64,000 nt of DNA from the NCBI RefSeq assembly GCF_000724485.1, contig NZ_CP007739.1, positions 3,132,001-3,196,000 on the forward strand. The letters are read 5' to 3'. The DNA comes from Bacillus methanolicus MGA3. Its GTDB lineage: Bacteria; Bacillota; Bacilli; Bacillales; Cytobacillaceae. This document shows, in pieces, positions 17,423 to 26,074 of the stretch. The translations under genes were made by a program, and so were the position numbers. The notes below the pieces were generated by a model that saw nothing but the letters and a program-made list of their open reading frames with translations, was not told the DNA's origin and did not search any database. Numbering within the stretch: position 1 is the first letter of the stretch; each line of letters begins with the position of its first letter.

Positions 17423-18646
17423 ATGAAATTAATTTTTGAAGATCACACATTTTCATTTGAGTTGCTGCGTGCCTTAAGCTATGCACCTTACGGAGGAGCA
17501 GATATTGGCGAATGCCTGTCAACCGCATATCGGATCGAAGAAGGCAATTTTGAAAGCTAGTATGCAGAATGGTATAAAACAGCTGAGCGAATTCATGCTT
17601 TAGCCGTCGAGAGTTTGGAGCGGGGCAAACGGATCAGTGCTCGGGAAAACTATTTGCGAGCTTCGAATTACTACCGAACCGCTGAATTTTTTCTGCATGG
17701 AGATAAAAATGACCCTCGTATCCTGGAAACTTGGGGAAAAAGCCGAAGCACGTTTCGCCAAGCTATAAAATTGATGGATATGCCAGTGGAAGAAGTGCAG
17801 GTTTCTTATGAAGGAACCTATTTACCGGGATATTTTTACCGTGTGGATGAGTCGCAACGGCCAACCTTACTAGTTCACGGAGGCTTTGACTCTACAGGGG
17901 AGGAACTTTATTTTCAAGTTGCGGCGGCTGCACTGCAGCGTGGATACAACTGCCTTACTTTCGAAGGTCCGGGTCAAGGCTCGGTCATTCGAGAGCAGCA
18001 TCTCCCATTTCGCCATGATTGGGAAAAGGTTGTCACACCAGTCGTCGATTACTTGCTGAATAGACCTGAAGTGGACCCAAAACGAATCGCCTTAATGGGC
18101 ATCAGTCTTGGGGGATATTTAGCGCCTCGCGCTGCAGCCTTTGAACACCGCATAGCCGCCTGTATCGCTAACGACGGTTTGTTTTCCAATCAATTTGGTG
18201 AGATGGGTCGCAAGTTCCACAAAGGGAGCGATGAGTATTTAAACAAACCGGACTATATGGAAAAGTTCGTTCGAGAGTTAATGGATAAAAACACAAATGT
18301 ACGCTGGGCTATTGAAAATGGAATGTTCACATATAAGGCTGAATCCATTTTCGAACTTGTCCAAAAAACAGAGCCTGTCACGTTAGAGGGTGTGGCGCAA
18401 AAAATTAAGTGCCCAACATTGGTATGTGAAGCCGAAGCCGATCATTTTTTCGCCGGCCAGCCCCAAAAACTCTATGATGCCCTCACCTGCCCTAAAACGT
18501 TCATGCTTTTCACTGCGAAAGACTGTGCTGAGGAACACTGCCAATTCGGTGCACTGCTTTTTTATAACCAGCGTGTCTTTGAGTGGTTGGATGAAACCCT
18601 AGGTATTAATAACGAAGAATCGCAGCTCTCTTTGCAAGATTACTAG
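17423..18646 (+). pseudogene. Alpha/beta hydrolase gene interrupted by one in-frame TAG
   Basis: ATG at 17423 (AAAGGAG upstream) opens MKLIFEDHTFSFELLRALS; codon 46 is TAG (17558-17560). The same frame continues without a break to 18646, giving 407 codons. Tryptophan (TGG) is the likely original residue. The C-terminal part is an intact hydrolase of the FrsA/2,6-dihydropseudooxynicotine hydrolase type: LVHGGFDSTGEE, nucleophile GISLGGY, acid EAEADHFF and CAEEHCQFGA with the histidine. The whole catalytic domain lies after the stop, and a short product could start at an internal GTG or ATG. Either a recent pseudogene or a sequencing error. Substrate unknown. Control by the divergent PadR is inferred. 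Confidence 0.8.
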
Positions 18647-18729
18647 CAAGTCTATTATCTTATAGGATATTTACATGGATTATTTAGATTCTTTACAAGA
18701 GATGTTCCTGCATCACCAATTAATAGAAA

Positions 18730-18766
18730 AACCCTTCTCTCTTGAGAGGGGTTGCATACTTTTTTG
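18730..18766 (+). terminator. Terminator after the hydrolase gene
   Basis: AACCCTTCTC (18730-18739) pairs with GAGAGGGGTT (18744-18753, one G-T pair), then GCATAC and a run of six T. Confidence 0.75.
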
Positions 18767-19113
18767 TCATCAATTCCAAAAAATTCAGCTTTCGATTCCA
18801 CACTATATAAGAATTCTATAGGTGTTAACATAAAGACCTAGGCATATGTATAGCTGTAATGTCCTCCACTTATATCCTGTATCGATAACAAAATACCCCT
18901 TTTTTTTTGCTATTTTCTATGTTGCTCATTAAATATATATTTCTTGATCCTTCCTCGCGAAATTTATCCAATATAATCAAATATAGTCGAATTTTGAAAT
19001 ATTTTAGTAACATTTTTTAAAAGAACTGTAAAGTCACTAGGTTTACTTCTATGAGATAATACAGGCAGTGAATAGAGAGAGAAAAGAAATTACTAGGGAT
19101 TTTGGGGTGCATC
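18767..19113. other. Intergenic region before the NlpC/P60 gene
   Basis: About 350 AT-rich bases. No ORF with a ribosome site is visible. A GATAATAC hexamer at about 19056 could be the -10 for the NlpC/P60 gene, but no good -35 was found. Confidence 0.4.
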
Positions 19114-19560
19114 ATGAAAAGGTTTGTTATTACAACTTTAGTTACCTTGAGTCTGTTTTTTGTCGGATTTTCTGAAACAAATCATACATACGCAGCAACA
19201 AACTACAGAGTGAAAGCTTCTGCGATCGCTCAAAAATACGTGGGAGTTCCTTATAGATGGGGCGGTAGTTCACCATCAGGATTTGATTGTTCGGGTTTAG
19301 TTTATTACTCATTTAAAAAAGCTGGAAAAACTCTTCCTAGAACTGCCGGAGAAATGTATAGAAGGGGAACTACCGTTTCTAAAAGGAATTTAAGAGTCGG
19401 CGATCTCGTATTTTTCCACACAACTAGCAAATGTGCTTCCCACGTAGGAATATACATAGGTGCAAACAAATTTGTTCATTCAAGTTCAAAAGGTGTAAGA
19501 ATAGACTCTATGTCTAATCCATATTGGAGCAAAGTCTATCACGGATCAAAACGAATGTAA
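19114..19560 (+). CDS. Secreted NlpC/P60-family peptidoglycan endopeptidase
   Basis: 148 residues. The ATG at 19114 is preferred over the TTG four codons upstream, because the signal peptide starts MKRFVITTLVTLSLFF (cleavage near TYAAT). The rest is a single NlpC/P60 domain: YVGVPYRWGGSSPSGFDCSG with the nucleophile cysteine, GDLVFF, the histidine in SHVGIYIG and HSSSKG. No separate wall-binding repeats, so shorter than LytE/LytF. Family activity: cleavage of D-gamma-glutamyl-meso-DAP or related stem-peptide bonds. Monocistronic, with its own terminator. Confidence 0.9.
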   Translation: MKRFVITTLVTLSLFFVGFSETNHTYAATNYRVKASAIAQKYVGVPYRWGGSSPSGFDCSGLVYYSFKKAGKTLPRTAGEMYRRGTTVSKRNLRVGDLVFFHTTSKCASHVGIYIGANKFVHSSSKGVRIDSMSNPYWSKVYHGSKRM

Positions 19561-19592
19561 CCTCCTAACGTTAAGGAGGTTATTTTTTTATT
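19559..19592 (+). terminator. Terminator of the NlpC/P60 gene
   Basis: AACCTCCT/AGGAGGTT stem with AACGTTA loop, overlapping the stop codon, then seven T. Confidence 0.92.
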
Positions 19593-19861
19593 TCTTAAGA
19601 TGAGAGATTAGTAGTATTATGTAGAATGTGAGTTTTCAAACAGGGGCAGAGAAATAATGAATCCAAGTCTATTCTGATCCATTTTTAATAATCTCCTTTT
19701 ATTTTTAAATGTCGACTATATAATACTCAAATTATATCTGTTAACGTTTGAAAAATACTTACAAAAACTTAACTTTGTCCATCTTTCTTCCCCCCTCCTC
19801 CTTCCCGGTTTTTTCGGGTATAATAAAAGAATATGGTTTTTGAGTAACGGGAGGTTCACAG
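19593..19861 (+). promoter_or_regulatory. Upstream region of the SWIM/SNF2 operon
   Basis: A perfect TATAAT lies at 19819-19824, 38 bases before the SWIM gene. The matching -35 position reads CTCCTC, which is poor. GGGAGG upstream of the ATG is a strong ribosome site. Nothing else was identified. Confidence 0.45.
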
Positions 19862-21484
19862 ATGGCAACGATTCCTGATCATTATAGAGAAATGCTGGAG
19901 TTTGCGGCCCGGAATTTTCAAAAGATTCTGCGGGCAGAGGCGGCTGAGGATGCGAATATTGTGCAAAAAGGCTTGCTTCATTATCGCCAAGGGATGGTTT
20001 ATAAAATGAAGCTGGAAGATGAAGCCGTCATTGCCTCCGTTCAGGATGTGGCACCCGTTGATGTCAGGCTTGATTTGAATTTTCTAGAGACAAGCGGCTG
20101 CTCCTGTCCGGCGGAAGGGTTTTGCCGGCACCAGCTTGCAGTTTTTTTTCAAGCCTATTCAACGATTGGCAGTGTTGCTGACTGGCTTGAAGAATGGCGC
20201 CAGCCAATAAAGGAAAAAGCTCTCGCTTCGAAATGGGGGCTTAAAAGAGCGAAAGACCTGTTAAAAAGGTCTGCAAAATTGAAGGCGTCCTATGAAAACT
20301 GGATCGGCACCTTTGAAGATAGCTTTAAATCGATTATGACCGGAATGGGTGAACCGCGCCCGTATGTGGTCCCTGAGCTTTTTCAAATTTATATGAAGCG
20401 GCTAAATGCAAGTTCTCCCATTGAGCAGGAGTGGAAAAACCTTTATGAGCTGTGCGCTTCTGTTTTCACTTTTTTAAAACTTGCGGAAATCAGTGAGAAA
20501 TATGGACACACTGATGAAATGGTAAACCGTTATTACCGGCATGTATTTCATTCTTTAATTGAGAAAGCAATGGATGCGGTTGACCGGTTGTCTATCCATT
20601 CCCTTCCTTTTGCCTTCGATCAATTTATTGAAAAGCTCAAGGACAACACCGGGGAGCTTCTGTTTGTACCTGAGTTCCTCAAATACGAAGGAATTCATTT
20701 ATATAGGGTTTTATGGGACGGTCTTTTTAAGCAAAGCAAGTGGCGCGAAGAAGAACGAGCCAGCTTGACTGAACTTGTGAAACGAAACGGCTCCCTTCCG
20801 CCTGCGATTGCCCTTGCCCATCTGAACATGTTGATCCGTAAAGATGAAGAGGCGATTTTAGGATTGCAGCGGTTAGGCACAGATGCTGTCCCATACATGA
20901 TTCATTGGCTGGAATTGCTTACGGCGCAGAAAGCATGGAAAAGAATGACACCATACGCTGAGCTTTTTATTCTGCAGCTGAACAAATACACGAAAACACT
21001 TATCGGGTACCATAAACGGCGTGATTTTACTAACTTAGCGATCGATGTCCTGACACCGTTTTGTGTGGAAAGCAGCCGCTATGATTTGTATGAACGCGCT
21101 CTTCTTCAAACCCTTCCCTACAGTTATCGAGAGTATGAAGATTTCTTATTTCAACAGGGCCAACTTGAAAAATGGGGAGAATTGCAATCTTATATCGGTT
21201 TTGATGTGCGCGATTTGCCGACAGACCGAATTAAGACTGTTCAGAAGGAAAAGCCAGAGATCCTTCTTCCCCTTTACCATCAATCGATTGTCCGAAATAT
21301 TGAAATGAAAAACCGGACAAATTACCGGGAAGCGGTCCGGCATTTAAAGAAGCTGCGTACGATTTATAAGAAAATGAAACGTCTGGAAGATTTTGAACGG
21401 TTTATGGCCGAGCTGATGAAAAAAACAAAACGGCTTCGCGCCTTTCAAGAAGAATGCAAAAGAGGTAAGCTGATCGATGTATGA
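19862..21484 (+). CDS. ywqB: SWIM zinc-finger protein (YwqB-like)
   Basis: 540 residues, GGGAGG just upstream of the ATG. Residues about 78-92 hold the SWIM CxCxnCxH signature (CSCPAEGFCRH). The remainder is helical with many Trp/Leu/Lys and no other domain I recognise. SWIM domains bind DNA or protein partners. It overlaps the start of the SNF2 helicase by 8 bases, the same pairing as ywqB-ywqA of Bacillus subtilis, so the two are probably translated together and form a functional pair. The biological role of the pair is not established. Confidence 0.85.
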   Translation: MATIPDHYREMLEFAARNFQKILRAEAAEDANIVQKGLLHYRQGMVYKMKLEDEAVIASVQDVAPVDVRLDLNFLETSGCSCPAEGFCRHQLAVFFQAYSTIGSVADWLEEWRQPIKEKALASKWGLKRAKDLLKRSAKLKASYENWIGTFEDSFKSIMTGMGEPRPYVVPELFQIYMKRLNASSPIEQEWKNLYELCASVFTFLKLAEISEKYGHTDEMVNRYYRHVFHSLIEKAMDAVDRLSIHSLPFAFDQFIEKLKDNTGELLFVPEFLKYEGIHLYRVLWDGLFKQSKWREEERASLTELVKRNGSLPPAIALAHLNMLIRKDEEAILGLQRLGTDAVPYMIHWLELLTAQKAWKRMTPYAELFILQLNKYTKTLIGYHKRRDFTNLAIDVLTPFCVESSRYDLYERALLQTLPYSYREYEDFLFQQGQLEKWGELQSYIGFDVRDLPTDRIKTVQKEKPEILLPLYHQSIVRNIEMKNRTNYREAVRHLKKLRTIYKKMKRLEDFERFMAELMKKTKRLRAFQEECKRGKLIDV

Positions 21485-24287
21485 GACTAGATCTTTACAG
21501 ATTGCAATTACACCAATCGGTGAACGTTTTTTTATCACCGCCCAAAGCGAAAATTTTATAGAGGCTTCCCAGTGGAAACACCTTCTTTTTCATCGTCATG
21601 AAGAAAGTTTTTATGGGACCCTCCTTGATGTTGAAACCGTGGATGGAGTCGAAGGTGTTTTTGTGAATGGCTGGCAGCTTGTGACGCTGTTTGCGAAAGA
21701 GCAATTCAACCGCCTTATTGATTGGGACTGGGATGAAACGTCCCAAATATGCCTTTCTGCGGCACCGGCCATTTACGATGCGATTGTTGAAAAAGAATGG
21801 CGCCCTGATTTTTCATTACTCGGTGAAGACGAGTTTCGGTGGGCGCTTCCGGATCGGGTCGTCAACGAATTTGACCCGTCTTTTTGGGAACAACCTGTTG
21901 AAAATGGCGTGTCCGTTCATGATTTTATCCGGAACTGGTTCCACCATTCGCTTGAAGCTTACTTAACGAGATATTCTGAACAAAGAGCATTTTTCGACCA
22001 AAGGCTTACATTGTTGAAAAATAAAGACTTGCCTGCAGCAAATTTGTCTGCTTTTTTTGATGAAGAAAAGTGGCTGGAATGGATGGGCATCAAGGATGAT
22101 CCTGCCCCATTCACGATCGGACTGCGGCTTGAGGAACCGGCTGATGAAGATGGCGATTGGAGCTTGGAGCTCTTTTTGCGGGATAAAAAACAGCCTGACG
22201 TCATGATTAATCCGAATCAAGTTTCATCGCTTCCGCGCGGTTGGAAACCGTATTTAGAAAAAGTGGCTGTCGAGGAAAACCGATGGGGCCGATTGTTCCC
22301 GTGGCTGCAAGATGGGAACGGCCTTCTTCGCCGCTTGACAGAGGACCAGGCATGGACATTTTTAACCGAAGCTAGTGAAGTATTGCTTGCTCTCGGTGTT
22401 GAGATCCTGCTTCCTTCCTGGTGGGAGGCAATGAAAAATGCCAACTTAAAAGTAAAAGCCCGTGTAAAAGGAACGTCAAGCCACCGCCGTTCATTTGTCG
22501 GCCTTGACGCGATGCTCGACTACGATTGGCGTTTTTCCATGAATGGCGTTGATTTGTCCGAAGAAGAGTTCCGCAAGCTTGTCGAGGAAAAAAGGCGGCT
22601 TGTGTATATTCGCGGCCGCTGGATCAAACTTGATCCGAACTTTATCCGCCAAATTCAGGATTTAATGAAAAAAGCGGAAAAGGAAGGCCTGCACATTCGC
22701 GACCTGCTTGAACAGGAACTGATAGCTGCTGAAGAAGATGCGGGGGATGAACTCGACAACCCGAAAGCATTTGCCCGGATTCAAATCGAGCTGAACAATC
22801 AATGGAAGCAAATGATCCGTCAGCTTTCTGAAATCAATGAAATTCCGGAAATGCCGGTTCCTGCCGGTTTACACGGCGAACTCAGGCCATACCAGCGGCG
22901 CGGCATGAGCTGGCTCTTGTTTTTGCGTCGCTTCGGTTTTGGCGCCGTCCTGGCCGATGATATGGGACTGGGAAAAACCGTTCAGCTCATTTCCTATTTA
23001 CTTTCAGTGAAAGAAAGTGATGATGCCGGACCTGCCTTAATTGTGTGCCCTACATCGGTTCTTGGAAACTGGCAAAAAGAACTTGAACGGTTTGCTCCGG
23101 GACTGAACGTGTATCTGCATTACGGCCCGGCGCGGCTGAAAGGAGAAGCTTTTAAAGAAGAGGCTCTTCGTGCAGATGTCGTTTTAACATCATACGGCTT
23201 GACCCATCTCGATTTAGAGGAATTTGAATCGCTGACATGGGGAACGATCGCCATCGATGAAGCGCAAAATATAAAAAATGCGCAAACGAAACAATCGCGG
23301 GCAGTAAGGCGTTTAAAAGGCCGCCATCATATTGCCCTCACCGGAACGCCGATGGAAAACCGGCTAGCCGAGCTCTGGTCGATTTTTGATTTTACCAATC
23401 ACGGCTATCTTGGAAGTTTAGGACAATTTCAGAAACGATTTGTTATTCCGATTGAGAAAGATGAGCGAAAGGATAAGATTAAAGAACTTCAAGCACTGAT
23501 TCGCCCTTTCCTCTTGCGCCGGACGAAAAAGAATGAAGAAGTCGCATTGAACCTGCCGGATAAACTTGAGCAAAAAGAATACTGCCCGTTGACAGCTGAA
23601 CAGGCGTCGTTATACGAGCAGCTTGTCCGCGACACGTTTGCTGAGATTGAAAAATTGTCAGGGTTTGAGCGAAAAGGCCTTGTCTTACAGATGCTCAGTA
23701 AGTTGAAGCAGCTTTGCAACCACCCTGCTCTTTACTTGAAAGAAGTAAAACCGCGGGACTTGCTTGAACGTTCTTCCAAGCTGGAAAAATTAAATGAACT
23801 AGTCGAAGCAGTTCTTGACCAAGGCGAAAGCTGTTTAATTTTTACCCAGTATCTTGAAATGGGCGAAATGATCCGAACTGTTTTGAAAAATATGCATGGG
23901 ATCGAAGTTCCATTTTTAAACGGAAGCGTGCCGAAAAAACTGCGCGATGATATGATTGAACGCTTCCAGAACGGCAAATTCCCTGTGTTTTTGCTGTCAT
24001 TAAAAGCAGGCGGCACCGGCTTAAACTTAACGGCCGCCAACCATGTTATCCATTATGACCGCTGGTGGAATCCAGCGGTTGAAAACCAGGCCACCGACAG
24101 AGCGTACCGCATCGGCCAAAATCGGTTTGTGCACGTTCACAAACTGATCAGCACCGGCACATTAGAAGAAAAAATCGATGCGATGATTGAAAAAAAGCAA
24201 TCATTAAATGATCAAATCATACAAAGCGAAAACTGGATTACCGAGCTTTCGACTGATGAATTGAGGGATTTGGTATTTTTGGGGTAG
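21477..24287 (+). CDS. ywqA: SNF2/Rad54-family helicase (YwqA-like)
   Basis: 936 residues. N-terminal 430 residues are an SNF2-associated region. The helicase core starts at about 465: GELRPYQRRGMSWLLF, Walker A DDMGLGKT (about 497), Walker B box IDEAQNIKN (about 593), TGTPMENRLAELWS, then the C-terminal lobe with LIFTQYLEMGEM and RIGQNRFVHVHKLIS. Such proteins translocate on duplex DNA and remodel DNA-protein complexes. The start ATG at 21477 overlaps the SWIM gene by 8 bases, with AGAGG about 12 bases upstream. It ends at a clear plus-strand terminator, so this is a two-gene operon. Confidence 0.93.
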   Translation: MYETRSLQIAITPIGERFFITAQSENFIEASQWKHLLFHRHEESFYGTLLDVETVDGVEGVFVNGWQLVTLFAKEQFNRLIDWDWDETSQICLSAAPAIYDAIVEKEWRPDFSLLGEDEFRWALPDRVVNEFDPSFWEQPVENGVSVHDFIRNWFHHSLEAYLTRYSEQRAFFDQRLTLLKNKDLPAANLSAFFDEEKWLEWMGIKDDPAPFTIGLRLEEPADEDGDWSLELFLRDKKQPDVMINPNQVSSLPRGWKPYLEKVAVEENRWGRLFPWLQDGNGLLRRLTEDQAWTFLTEASEVLLALGVEILLPSWWEAMKNANLKVKARVKGTSSHRRSFVGLDAMLDYDWRFSMNGVDLSEEEFRKLVEEKRRLVYIRGRWIKLDPNFIRQIQDLMKKAEKEGLHIRDLLEQELIAAEEDAGDELDNPKAFARIQIELNNQWKQMIRQLSEINEIPEMPVPAGLHGELRPYQRRGMSWLLFLRRFGFGAVLADDMGLGKTVQLISYLLSVKESDDAGPALIVCPTSVLGNWQKELERFAPGLNVYLHYGPARLKGEAFKEEALRADVVLTSYGLTHLDLEEFESLTWGTIAIDEAQNIKNAQTKQSRAVRRLKGRHHIALTGTPMENRLAELWSIFDFTNHGYLGSLGQFQKRFVIPIEKDERKDKIKELQALIRPFLLRRTKKNEEVALNLPDKLEQKEYCPLTAEQASLYEQLVRDTFAEIEKLSGFERKGLVLQMLSKLKQLCNHPALYLKEVKPRDLLERSSKLEKLNELVEAVLDQGESCLIFTQYLEMGEMIRTVLKNMHGIEVPFLNGSVPKKLRDDMIERFQNGKFPVFLLSLKAGGTGLNLTAANHVIHYDRWWNPAVENQATDRAYRIGQNRFVHVHKLISTGTLEEKIDAMIEKKQSLNDQIIQSENWITELSTDELRDLVFLG

Positions 24288-24398
24288 ACGCTGGACGGGT
24301 GCAAGTACGGATTTTGCAACAGGGTTAGCCTTTTGGTACAGGCAAGTTGGTATATTTGCTAAACAGGGCGGCAGCGGATTTCATATTTTTGCGATTGG

Positions 24399-24432
24399 AT
24401 CAGCCTTCTGATACGGAGGCTGATTTTTTTTT
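24399..24432 (+). terminator. Terminator of the SWIM/SNF2 operon
   Basis: ATCAGCCT (24399-24406) pairs with AGGCTGAT (24417-24424), followed by about ten T. Confidence 0.92.
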
Positions 24433-24450
24433 TGAGATGCCGTATAGAAA

Positions 24451-24495
24451 GGAAAAAAATTTACCCGCAACGGGGCAAACGTTACACGCGGGTAA
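24451..24495 (-). terminator. Terminator overlapping the end of the 142-residue gene
   Basis: TTACCCGC/GCGGGTAA stem (24461-24468 with 24488-24495) with a 19-base loop, followed on the minus strand by ATTTTTTTCC. The left arm lies inside the last codons of the gene. Confidence 0.75.
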
Positions 24496-24910
24496 TTAAA
24501 AATGAGGGATTTGGTTCTTTGTAGGCATTTACTCGATTACTGGGAGGGAATGTTAAATACATTAGTTTTTTACCGTTTTTGATCAGAAAACATGAAAGAA
24601 GTTTATAGGCTGTCGCTTCGCTTATCGTGCCCGCTTTTTCATTGATGAGGATTTTTTGTTTATGACAATTAAAAGTAAATTGAACGGCCTTATTTTGACG
24701 ATTCTCGTTGAAATTTACCGTCACGCTTGTGTGAGTGTCAAGCGGCAAAATATAATACGAAGTTTGAGCAGAGTTGCGGCTTAATTGCAGGGCATCGAAA
24801 AATCCAGGTGATTGAGCAATCTTTGCATTGTATTCCGGATGTTCTTCGCCAATAAAAATTAATTGACATCTTTCCTCCTTTTTACTTTTTTGTTTCGAAT
24901 AGTTCTTCAT
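24482..24910 (-). CDS. Hypothetical protein, 142 residues
   Basis: Not recognised. A Lys/Ser-rich N-terminus (NYSKQKSKKEERCQ) precedes a mixed alpha/beta chain with QLIFIGEEHPEYN and a conserved-looking LPLDTHTSVTVNFNENRQ. No membrane segment or signal peptide, so probably cytoplasmic. The ribosome site is AAAGGAG, 13 bases upstream, rather far. A terminator overlapping its stop codon supports a real transcript. It converges on the helicase operon. Confidence 0.6.
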   Translation of the reverse strand: MKNYSKQKSKKEERCQLIFIGEEHPEYNAKIAQSPGFFDALQLSRNSAQTSYYILPLDTHTSVTVNFNENRQNKAVQFTFNCHKQKILINEKAGTISEATAYKLLSCFLIKNGKKLMYLTFPPSNRVNAYKEPNPSFLITRV

Positions 24911-25000
24911 TTCATCGACAAATCTCCTTTCATATATTCCTTTACATAATTCTCCAAATTTTTTACAAATCCTGCTAAAGTCCTATTTTTTATTAAATGT

Positions 25001-25492
25001 TTAAATGTCAGGGTTTTGATGAGAGAGATCAAACATTATGAGAAGTAGAGGCTTATATAGATTAAGTCCGTATAATTGTGTAAAAAGAAGCAAATAAATG
25101 GTATAAGGTGTTACTAAAAAAATAGCTGTATAGAGGCCTGGGGTATATGTTTTTAGTATCAATGTTTGCAAGACATGGGCTAAATTGTGTAATAATACAA
25201 ATATTAATAATGAAAGATACAAGATTGAATTCCATGAACTTTCTAAGTTTTGGGTTCCAAAGAAAGTAATAAAAGACATTGTTAAAAATATAAAAACATC
25301 TCTCTTTTCAAAGGAATAAGAATTAACATTCCAAAATTGCCAAATATTTTTACTTATCCATTTGCTATCACCTATTATTCTATTTTCCGTTCTTTTTGCC
25401 CAATTTTCGACAGCAATAATTTCCTCAAAATCGTGTAGCATAAATATTACTACGAATAACCAGATTGCATTATATAACTCAATTTGAAGCAT
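25001..25492 (-). CDS. HXXEE-family membrane protein
   Basis: 163 residues, about four hydrophobic segments (IWLFVVIFML, VFIFLTMSFITFF, ILYLSLLIFVLLHNLAHV and AIFLVTPYTIYLLLF). The HDFEE motif at residues 20-24 and the later HNLAHVLQ fit the HXXEE family, where conserved H and E residues in the membrane may bind a metal. Function unknown. No close neighbour on the same strand. Confidence 0.7.
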   Translation of the reverse strand: MLQIELYNAIWLFVVIFMLHDFEEIIAVENWAKRTENRIIGDSKWISKNIWQFWNVNSYSFEKRDVFIFLTMSFITFFGTQNLESSWNSILYLSLLIFVLLHNLAHVLQTLILKTYTPGLYTAIFLVTPYTIYLLLFTQLYGLNLYKPLLLIMFDLSHQNPDI

Positions 25493-25911
25493 TATAATTT
25501 TTTCCTCTACAATATTTCGGATATAAATGGGTTGGTATTGAAATCAAACTTGGATAATATATTGCTTTATTCTTTTTAATACTCTAATGAAAATTTTCCA
25601 TTAATTTCATACAATTTTAACAGAAAATAGAATCATTATAAATATATATTAAAAACAATTAAGAAAACTGCCAATTAGAAAAACCCCTTAAAAAGGGGGC
25701 TACGCAGGATGAAAGTGGTACGCAAATCAAGCAGGAAATCAGAGTAGTTTCAGCACCGTTTGCCGTTCATAAATTTTACAGTCTGGAAAATGGATTTATC
25801 GAGGATTTTCGATAACTGATTCAGTGATGGAGCCGGGATATCCCGAACAACTCTTTATCGAAAATTGAAGTTATCATCTTTTAGAGAAAGGGCTTTGTTT
25901 TGCATTTCAGA
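25493..25911. other. Intergenic region with hairpin and unassigned DNA
   Basis: Bases 25493-25675 are very AT-rich and show nothing. At 25676-25698 a CCCCTT/AAGGGG hairpin on the minus strand is followed by TTTTTC and could end transcripts from gapN or the intron remnant. Bases 25700-25911 are not AT-rich but hold no ORF I can support. Confidence 0.45.
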
Positions 25912-26055
25912 GTTGTATGAAGTTCGTGTTCCTCAAACAGAGGGTTGCCGCTCGCTTCCTCAGATTCTGCGTTGCCACAGACATCCTTGCGTTAAGCTAA
26001 CTGTTGCTTTTGCCTCACAGTTCGGGACTCTCCCCCTGTAGACTGCTGGGGGCAC
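25912..26055 (-). mobile_element. 5' fragment of a group II intron
   Basis: Minus strand begins GTGCCCCCAGCAGTCTACAG, then GAGAGTCCCGAACTG, GGATGTCTGTGGCAACG, AATCTGAGGAAGCGAGCGG and GAGGAACACGAACTTCATAC. These resemble domain I sequences of bacterial group II introns in the expected order. Similarity stops abruptly after TTCATAC. There is no RT gene, so this is a remnant. It starts 20 bases after the gapN stop codon. The identification rests on remembered motifs. Confidence 0.55.
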
Positions 26056-26074
26056 AAAGGGATTGAAGGTTTTT

